The translations under genes and the position numbers were made by a program. Under the pieces are notes generated by a model. The model ran no database searches. It had not been told where the DNA came from and saw only the letters and a program-made list of their open reading frames with translations. 64,000 nucleotides of DNA, taken from positions 561,985,010 to 562,049,009 of the forward strand of contig NC_081413.1 in the NCBI RefSeq assembly GCF_030272615.1. The letters run 5' to 3'. This document shows positions 58,696 through 64,000 of the stretch, in pieces. Position 1 is the first letter of the stretch. Every line of letters begins with the position of its first letter. Source of the DNA: Cryptomeria japonica (taxonomy: Eukaryota; Streptophyta; Pinopsida; Cupressales; Cupressaceae).

Positions 58696-58868
58696 GGTTG
58701 CAATATGAACTTAGTGCACATACCGTGTTGGCCCATTTCAAGTTTACATCCCTGGTCGATAAAGTAAATGAGCCTTTGCTATAGGAAAGTTAGTTGTTCA
58801 GTAAGGATTTCCAATCCCTGAATTGAGTTTTTATCACCTAGTTGTCATTCCGGTTGTAAGGACCAACA
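58696..58868 (+). repeat. Gypsy A 3' LTR, last part
   Basis: Continues from the duplicated GGTTG; it matches 18123-18294 and ends GGACCAACA. Confidence 0.9.
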
Positions 58869-58873
58869 AATTT

Positions 58874-59182
58874 CATAGAGAAACTTCGAATCATCTCAAA
58901 CTTCTCAGATCCAAGTGCATAATGAAATCTCGGATCTGTAGCTCACTGTTTTTGCTTACTTTGTCTTCAATGTTAGCACTTTAATTATTCAACTTATAAA
59001 AGAGGATCAAACACATTCCGAACACAATCAATATACTTAGTATTTATTCCTTGTATCATTTTTGATTGGATATAGTGTATTCATCCCCTCTTTTGAATGT
59101 AAATTTCTCCAAGTGAAAATTGGCTTAGTGATTTCCCCCTTCCATGTGGTGAAGTTTATAAGCCCAAATTTTTCACTTTACA
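58874..59182 (+). repeat. element D 3' LTR, last part
   Basis: Matches about 10817-11125 of the 5' LTR and ends CACTTTACA before ATATT. Confidence 0.9.
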
Positions 59183-59187
59183 ATATT

Positions 59188-59577
59188 AAACCCTTGTACT
59201 TATAGAAAGGAATTAAAAAATATGTCAATAGGTTTGTGGCTAGTTGTTTAGAATGCCAAAGGATTAAAGCAGTATGGAATTTGTCCAAGGATTACCCATG
59301 TCCAAGAATAAGCATAATGCCATTTTGGTGGTGGTTGATAGTCTTACCAATGTAGCCCACTTAATACCAAGAAATCTAACAAATGGGCTACCCACTATTG
59401 CCTACAAGTTTGTACAGGAAATATTTAGATTGCGTGGAGTACTTAAAATATTATATCAGATAGAGATTCTAGAATGATATCCAGATTCTGACAAACCTTG
59501 TTTTTAGCCCTTGGTACTCAATTAAACATTAGCTCTACCTATCATACAAAGATAGATGGACAAATAGAAAGGGTCAA
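59188..59577 (+). pseudogene. Gypsy E integrase fragment
   Basis: The zinc-binding end (KKYVNRFVASCLECQRIKA, about 59214) is followed, in another frame, by the core start MEFVQGLPMSKNKHNAILVV and VVDSLTNVAHLIPRN. In the family the first motif is MDFV, so the first catalytic Asp has become Glu. The later part is degenerate and is cut at the GQ-ERVN-like motif by element F after GTCAA. Confidence 0.85.
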
Positions 59578-61271
59578 TGATGCAGAGCATCCAATAAACT
59601 TGACCAACTAGGGAGATCATTCTCCCAACTCACCAACTCAATAGGTGAAACTCTTCATTAGCTTCACAAACTACTCACCAGGCTTCAATAACCCAAGACT
59701 CACTCAATATTCTCAATATCTTATCTAACCATACACACACATTATATATTTCTATTCAAACTTCTTCAACTCATAACCATGTCTCGCAACACTCAAACAC
59801 TCATTAACTTCAATTGGTTACTCAATTAAGATTGCCCTCAAATAGGTCTCATTCTCTTCATCTAATACCAACTTACAAAAACAATATTTTCTTCCGCAAC
59901 ACATACACAACCCCTCAAAAAATCTTCTTGGCTTCCCAAAAATGAAACAAGGAAGTTTCTTTACCCACCCAACCTCCCAAGGGATCACACAACACTTAAC
60001 TTTGGTTCACTGTTATCTATGATAGCCAAAAATTCTTTAGGACAGTCATAATAATTTGTGTCAAATCCTCTCACCAAGGCTGCGTAACACTTCCAAGGGT
60101 TACTAATGACTACCAAAAACCTTCCACAATTTTCCTCCACTCATAAAACCCTTCCTCTGAATCATATTTGTAATATCTTAGGTTACTAGTTCCTTTGGAC
60201 AACAACATACCCAGTTTTGGGACAATCATAAAATGGTGAGTATTTTGTCCTATCAAGGGCTACAAAGACTTGATTATGGTCTGTACTAATCCCTCGCACC
60301 TCTCCAAGCCTTAAAACAAGCTTTGGGAGCCAAATTGTCACTTCAAAACCTCCAAAACACCAACAATACATTGTTGTCCATTGTCTGAGACACAAAATTA
60401 GACTTTGTGTCCTTCAACACACGAAAATTTCTTCATGGATCCCTGCAAGACATAGGAAATAGAAAACATATATGTAAAAATATTTTCCACCCATTGGAGT
60501 GGGTTTTAAATTGTATAGATATAAAGTTTTACTTTTTTTATGCTTGTTGCCAGCCCTAGGTAGGGTTTGGACAATTTTTACTAAAAATGTGATATCTTCC
60601 TCAAAAATGAATGGAATGACACGAGACAAAAGGAAAATGAAAGAGGATTTACCCTAGAATCATGTCCATAATTTTTCCAAACAAATGTAAAGGTATAAAA
60701 AACTTCAGATTTTCAGACTGTTATGTAGAGAAAATTGAAAAAAGTGCATCAATCTTCCAATTTTTTATTTTCTCACCATAAAATGATCAACAACCTCTCC
60801 CACAAGGTTGGAAGGATATTTATATACCCACGTAACCACACAAAACACCAAAAACCAAATTATAACTCCCTATTATCATTAGAGACACAAAAACACTTTT
60901 TGTGTGTTATTGACTCATGACAACATTATGCAACATTGACAACTTTGAACTTAGACAAACCTATGACCCCCAAAACATCAAAATAGGTCCAAATGGACAT
61001 AAGAACATCTTCACATCATATTTTACATAAAAATTGACCATTTAGATACCTTGAGCACTCTTTGACAAGATTTTACAGCTTTTGAGCAATCTTGAGCAAT
61101 TTTGCCAATATGAGTAACCTATGACTAGACATAACAAATATTGGTCTAAATGACCTTATTACATAAAAAAATTATCATAATTGACCTTATTTACATTTAT
61201 TATCCATCAAAACACTTGTCTTCCATATTTGACCTCATGGAGGCCTAATGAGTAAGGAGGTGCACCATACA
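59578..61271 (-). repeat. element F 3' LTR
   Basis: 1694 bp, plus-strand TGATGCAGAG...CCATACA. Two related blocks (around GGACAGTCATAATAATTTG and GGGACAATCATAAAATGG) lie about 180 bp apart. A minus-strand TATA box is at 60817-60826. Confidence 0.88.
60817..60826 (-). promoter_or_regulatory. TATA box, element F LTR
   Basis: Minus-strand TATATAAATA in GGGTATATAAATATCC. Confidence 0.55.
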
Positions 61272-61281
61272 CCCCCCTATA
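61272..61281 (-). promoter_or_regulatory. polypurine tract, element F
   Basis: Minus-strand TATAGGGGGG before the LTR start TGTATGG. Confidence 0.75.
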
Positions 61282-61319
61282 GAAAAACTCATATCCCATG
61301 AGGGGACTCCAACTTTGTG

Positions 61320-62190
61320 CTATGAATACACTCCTAATATACCTAAAAAAAATGGATAAAAACCATAACACAATGGTACATTAGACCAAAAATTATTACC
61401 AACCACCATAACACTTGGTTGATACCAAGAATTGCCTTGTGGTGCTTGCACTTGCACCCTCTCCAACACTTGTCCAATCTCTTCCCATTGTACTTTCTGA
61501 TTAACACCTGAATTTACATGTTCTTTTTTGAAATTTTCATACAAAAAAGGACACATAAATGATCCAATCATTACCCCTACAAACAAATAACTCTTTTCAA
61601 CCTTCTCTAGCCTTGAATTGGCTGCAACTTCCTCATCCTTGAGTAGTGTATTCTTACCAAACATAACTATTTTACTCTTACCCTTGAAATCATCATTCAT
61701 TAGCATTAGAGTATACTTAACCCCATCCTTTTCAATAGTATAAGTGTTCCACCTACCATCATAACGAGTATTATTATCATATTGCCAAGGTCTGCCAAGT
61801 AGAATATGACTACATTTCATGGGCAAGATATCACATAAAATACTATTTGTATACTAACCAACCTAAAAATCAACCTTTTCATGTTCCTTCACCAAAAAAG
61901 TAACATCATCATTAACCCAAGAAACTCTATAAGGATTATTATGAGGTATCCTTTTCAAATTCAATTTCTCAACCATTTCAATAGAAACCATGTTATCATT
62001 AGAACCTGAATCAACAACAGTAGTATAAACTTTACCTTTGCATTGACACCTTCTTTTAAAGAGGCTTCTTCTTTGTATGGGTTCATGTCCTTGTGAGGTC
62101 TTCAAAATAGTCTTCTTAATCATAAAACTGTCTCCAACTTCAAAATTACATTCAACCACCTTTGAACTATCAACCTCCTTTCCTTATGCA
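61320..62190 (-). pseudogene. element F retropepsin
   Basis: Aspartic protease of chromovirus type. The active site YTTVVDSGSNDNMVSIEMVE (D-S-G-S) lies at about 62020-61960. After a stop near 61862 comes CDILPMKCSHILLGRPWQYD at about 61836, then GRWNTYTIEKDGVKYTLML. A C-terminal extension of about 100 residues, with no RT similarity, ends at 61320. Only one or two stops are present, so decay is modest. Confidence 0.85.
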
Positions 62191-63290
62191 AATGCAACCA
62201 TTTTGTCAATCTTAGATGATGATGATGTTGTCTTTTTAGGATATTTAAAATAAGGATGACCAAATTCATTGTAGTTATAACATCTACCAGAGAATTGAAT
62301 AAGACCTCTACCAAATATGCCTCTATTCTTACCAAATCCACTTCTAAAATCAGAAAATGATTGTTATTTACCTTTGCTTGTATCACCTTGATCCTCATGG
62401 GTTTTTTTTTGTGAAGGAATTCCACCTCTACCTCTGTTATTATTTATGCCTCTTCCTCTTGTGGATTTCTCTTGCCTTCTTTTGACTTTCTCATCAGCCC
62501 TGAGTGCCAATTGGAAACATTCTTCCACACTTTTGGGGTTAGCAATCACCAATTCATCTTTAATATTGAACTTAAGTCCTCCAAGGTACCTAGCCACCTT
62601 TTCAACTTCATCTTCATCCCTTCCTACTTTGATACTCAACTTATAAAATTCATTAGTATAAGTATTCACATCTAAATCCCTATGCGTTAAGCATTACATT
62701 CTTGTAAACATAATTTGAACCTCATAGTCTCTAGGGAGAAACTTACCTTTGAGTTTTGCCACCATTTTGTTCCATGAGATGATCTTTGCCTTGCCCTTCT
62801 TCCTTCTTTCTACTTATTCATAATCTCACCATAGGAGAGCATGTCCTTTCAACTTTGTCTTTGCCAATTTGACCCTCTGATTATCTAGCACATCTTCAAT
62901 CTCAAAATATGTGTCCATGGCTGCTACCCAATCAAGCAACTCTTGTTCATTAATATTTCTACCATACATAGGTAGGTCAACTCTTGCCTTATATTGATCA
63001 CCTTTTAGTGCCTTTAACAATCTGAGTAACTATTTCTCTTCAGGATCTATCTGCTCTTTCTCTTCTACTTCTTGGGACTCTTCTTCTTCCTCTTCATCAC
63101 CCACATCTCCTATTTCAACATTCCTTCTTTGATTAGATTCTAAGGATTCAAGCCCTACCATCATAACATTGTAGGATTCTTGCAACCTTGCATTATTCTC
63201 CTTCAACTCCTGCAACTCTCTAGCAGTACCCACACTCTTAGGAGGGATCTTGTCTTCAACCTCTTACTTAATTTTCTCTCAAATTACAAC
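62191..63290 (-). pseudogene. element F gag
   Basis: Chromovirus-type capsid protein. An N-terminal Glu-rich helix (ELQELKENNARLQESYNVMM, about 63218) is followed by DLPMYGRNINEQELLDWVAA with MDTYFEIEDVLDNQRVKLAK, then YTNEFYKLSIKVGRDEDEVE and RYLGGLKFNIKDEL. An Arg/Gly-rich RGRGINNNRGRGG patch (about 62470-62430) leads to a finger that has lost several ligands (CYNYNEFGHPYFKYP). Several frames are needed to read it. Confidence 0.8.
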
Positions 63291-63318
63291 TATCTCCTTT
63301 CAAGAGATCTACTCCCTT

Positions 63319-63330
63319 GCTCTGATACCA
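63319..63330 (-). promoter_or_regulatory. primer-binding site, initiator tRNA-Met
   Basis: Minus-strand TGGTATCAGAGC, a perfect 12-base match, three bases from the 5' LTR. Confidence 0.9.
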
Positions 63331-63333
63331 ATT

Positions 63334-64000
63334 TGATGCAGAGTATCCAACAAACTTAACAAACTAAGGAGATCATTCTCCCAACTCACCAAATCAATAG
63401 GTGAAACTCTTCATTAACTTCACAAACTACTCACTAGGCTTCAATAGCCCAAGACTCAATCAATCTTCTCAATCTCTTATCTAAAAATGCACACACATTC
63501 TCCATGTCTATTCAAACTTCTTGAACTCATAACCATGTTTCACAACACTCAAACACTCACCAACTTCAATTGGTTACTCAATTAGGACTGCCCACAAATA
63601 GGTCTCATTCTCTTCATCTAATACAACCTTAGAAAAATAATGGTTTCTTCCCAAACACATACAAAACCCCTCCAAGACTCTTCTTGACTTCACAAACATG
63701 AAACAAGTAACTTTCTTTACCCACCCAACCTCCCAAGGGATCATAGAACACTTAAGTTTGGTTCATTGTTTTAGATGACAACCAAAACATCTTTAGGATA
63801 GTCATAATAATTTGGGTCAAATCCTCTCACCAAGACTTCCTAACACTTCCAAGGGTTACTAAGGAATAAAAAAAACCTTCCCCAATTATCCTTCACTCAT
63901 AAAACCCTTTCTTTGAATCATATTCATAATATCTCAGGCTACTAGTTCCTTAGGACAACAACATACCCAATTTTGGGACAGTCATAAAATGGTGAGTATT
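63334..64000 (-). repeat. element F 5' LTR (truncated by window)
   Basis: Collinear with the start of 59578-61271 (TGATGCAGAGTATCC...). Only its first 667 plus-strand bases are in view. Confidence 0.9.

Larger units (their letters stand above)
17186..58868 (+). mobile_element. Gypsy element A (Athila/Tat type, rearranged, carries B, C and B')
   Basis: LTRs at 17186-18294 and 45381-46435 plus 58696-58868. There is a tRNA-Asp-type primer site and a polypurine tract, and gag, protease, RT and RNase H are recognisable; no integrase core was found. The flanks are GGTTT (17181-17185) and AATTT (58869-58873). Each is one transition from GATTT, the base sequence kept at this site in the sister LTR of D (10812-10816). 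The pol region is present as three overlapping partial copies, and the 3' third holds a long ORF of unknown type. Confidence 0.85.
9966..59182 (+). mobile_element. element D: Tat-like LTR retrotransposon, no RT (interrupted by A)
   Basis: LTRs at 9966-11125 and 16352-17185 plus 58874-59182. The flanking duplication ATATT is perfect (9961-9965 and 59183-59187), and the LTRs run TG...CA. The internal region (11126-16351) holds a gag-like remnant, a retropepsin of Tat type, a displaced zinc-finger segment and 2 kb of non-coding DNA. No RT, RNase H or integrase is recognisable, so it needed a helper. It is inserted in Gypsy E and carries Gypsy A in its 3' LTR. Confidence 0.85.
9027..59577 (+). 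mobile_element. Gypsy element E (outermost host element, split)
   Basis: A chromovirus-like Ty3/Gypsy remnant in two pieces: RT end to RNase H at 9027-9965, and integrase at 59183-59577. The 49 kb between them is element D and its contents, framed by ATATT on both sides. The 5' part (gag, protease, RT core) is missing at the LINE junction. The integrase is cut at its GQTERVN-like motif by element F. LTRs of E are not in the window. Confidence 0.8.
59578..64000 (-). mobile_element. element F: gag-protease-only LTR retrotransposon (cut by window end)
   Basis: Minus orientation. The 3' LTR is at 59578-61271, and the 5' LTR starts at 63334 and runs past the window. There is a perfect initiator-Met primer site. 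The internal region is only about 2.06 kb and encodes gag and retropepsin, ending just before the polypurine tract. There is no room for RT or integrase. The left flank is GTCAA (59573-59577); the partner duplication lies outside the window. Confidence 0.88.

Noticed and set aside
9966-59182. D as one very large single element
   Set aside because: Most of the span is later insertion; its own sequence is about 7.5 kb.
1-64000. Host protein genes, tRNA, rRNA or CRISPR arrays
   Set aside because: No intact host coding frame, cloverleaf, rRNA motif or spaced direct-repeat array of CRISPR type was found by reading; the tRNA-like words are primer-binding sites.

Overview
The window is a 64 kb piece of nuclear DNA from a seed plant with a large, repeat-rich genome. 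A gymnosperm is plausible because of the layered Tat/Athila-like Gypsy elements, the very long non-autonomous LTR elements and the absence of any host gene, but the species cannot be fixed from sequence alone. I found no intact host gene, rRNA, tRNA or CRISPR array. Almost everything from 5.5 kb onward is transposable-element DNA, and nearly all coding sequence is broken by stops or frameshifts.

Layout. 1-5.5 kb is non-coding: a possible old LTR, a foldback palindrome (2724-3057) inside a larger inverted-repeat structure (to about 4290), and a degenerate telomere-like array (4405-4930). 5.5-8.97 kb is a decayed L1-type LINE. From 9.03 to 59.58 kb lies an old chromovirus-like Gypsy (E) that has been split open. 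Inside it sits element D (9966-59182, target duplication ATATT), a Tat-like element without RT. Inside the 3' LTR of D sits Gypsy A (17186-58868), which has a tRNA-Asp-type primer site and a scrambled RT/RNase H region. Inside A are three further insertions: B (22440-30521, TSD GCAAG), C (31932-43345, TSD TAGGG/CAGGG) and B' (46436-58695, minus strand, TSD GGTTG). Inside B' is a Copia element (47882-53497, TSD AATAT). The second copy of E's break, 59.58 kb to the window end, is F (minus strand), a gag-protease-only LTR element inserted in the integrase of E.

How the parts relate. E and A carry pol remnants (E: RT/RNase H and integrase; A: RT/RNase H). The Copia had a full polyprotein that is now closed by nine stops, all TAG. 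B and B' are two subfamilies of one non-autonomous LTR family: an initiator-Met primer site, a zinc-knuckle ORF1 (five knuckles in B), then a very long ORF2 of no assigned family, with no protease, RT or integrase. C keeps gag-protease and the integrase tail but no RT or catalytic integrase. In antisense near its 3' LTR it carries a plant-mobile-domain (PMD) gene remnant with a candidate TATA box, first exon and splice donor. A also carries an uncharacterised long 3' ORF.

The strongest candidates for new biology are the two-ORF B/B' family, the antisense PMD unit in C, and the TAG-only decay of the Copia, which fits deamination of methylated CHG (CAG) sites.
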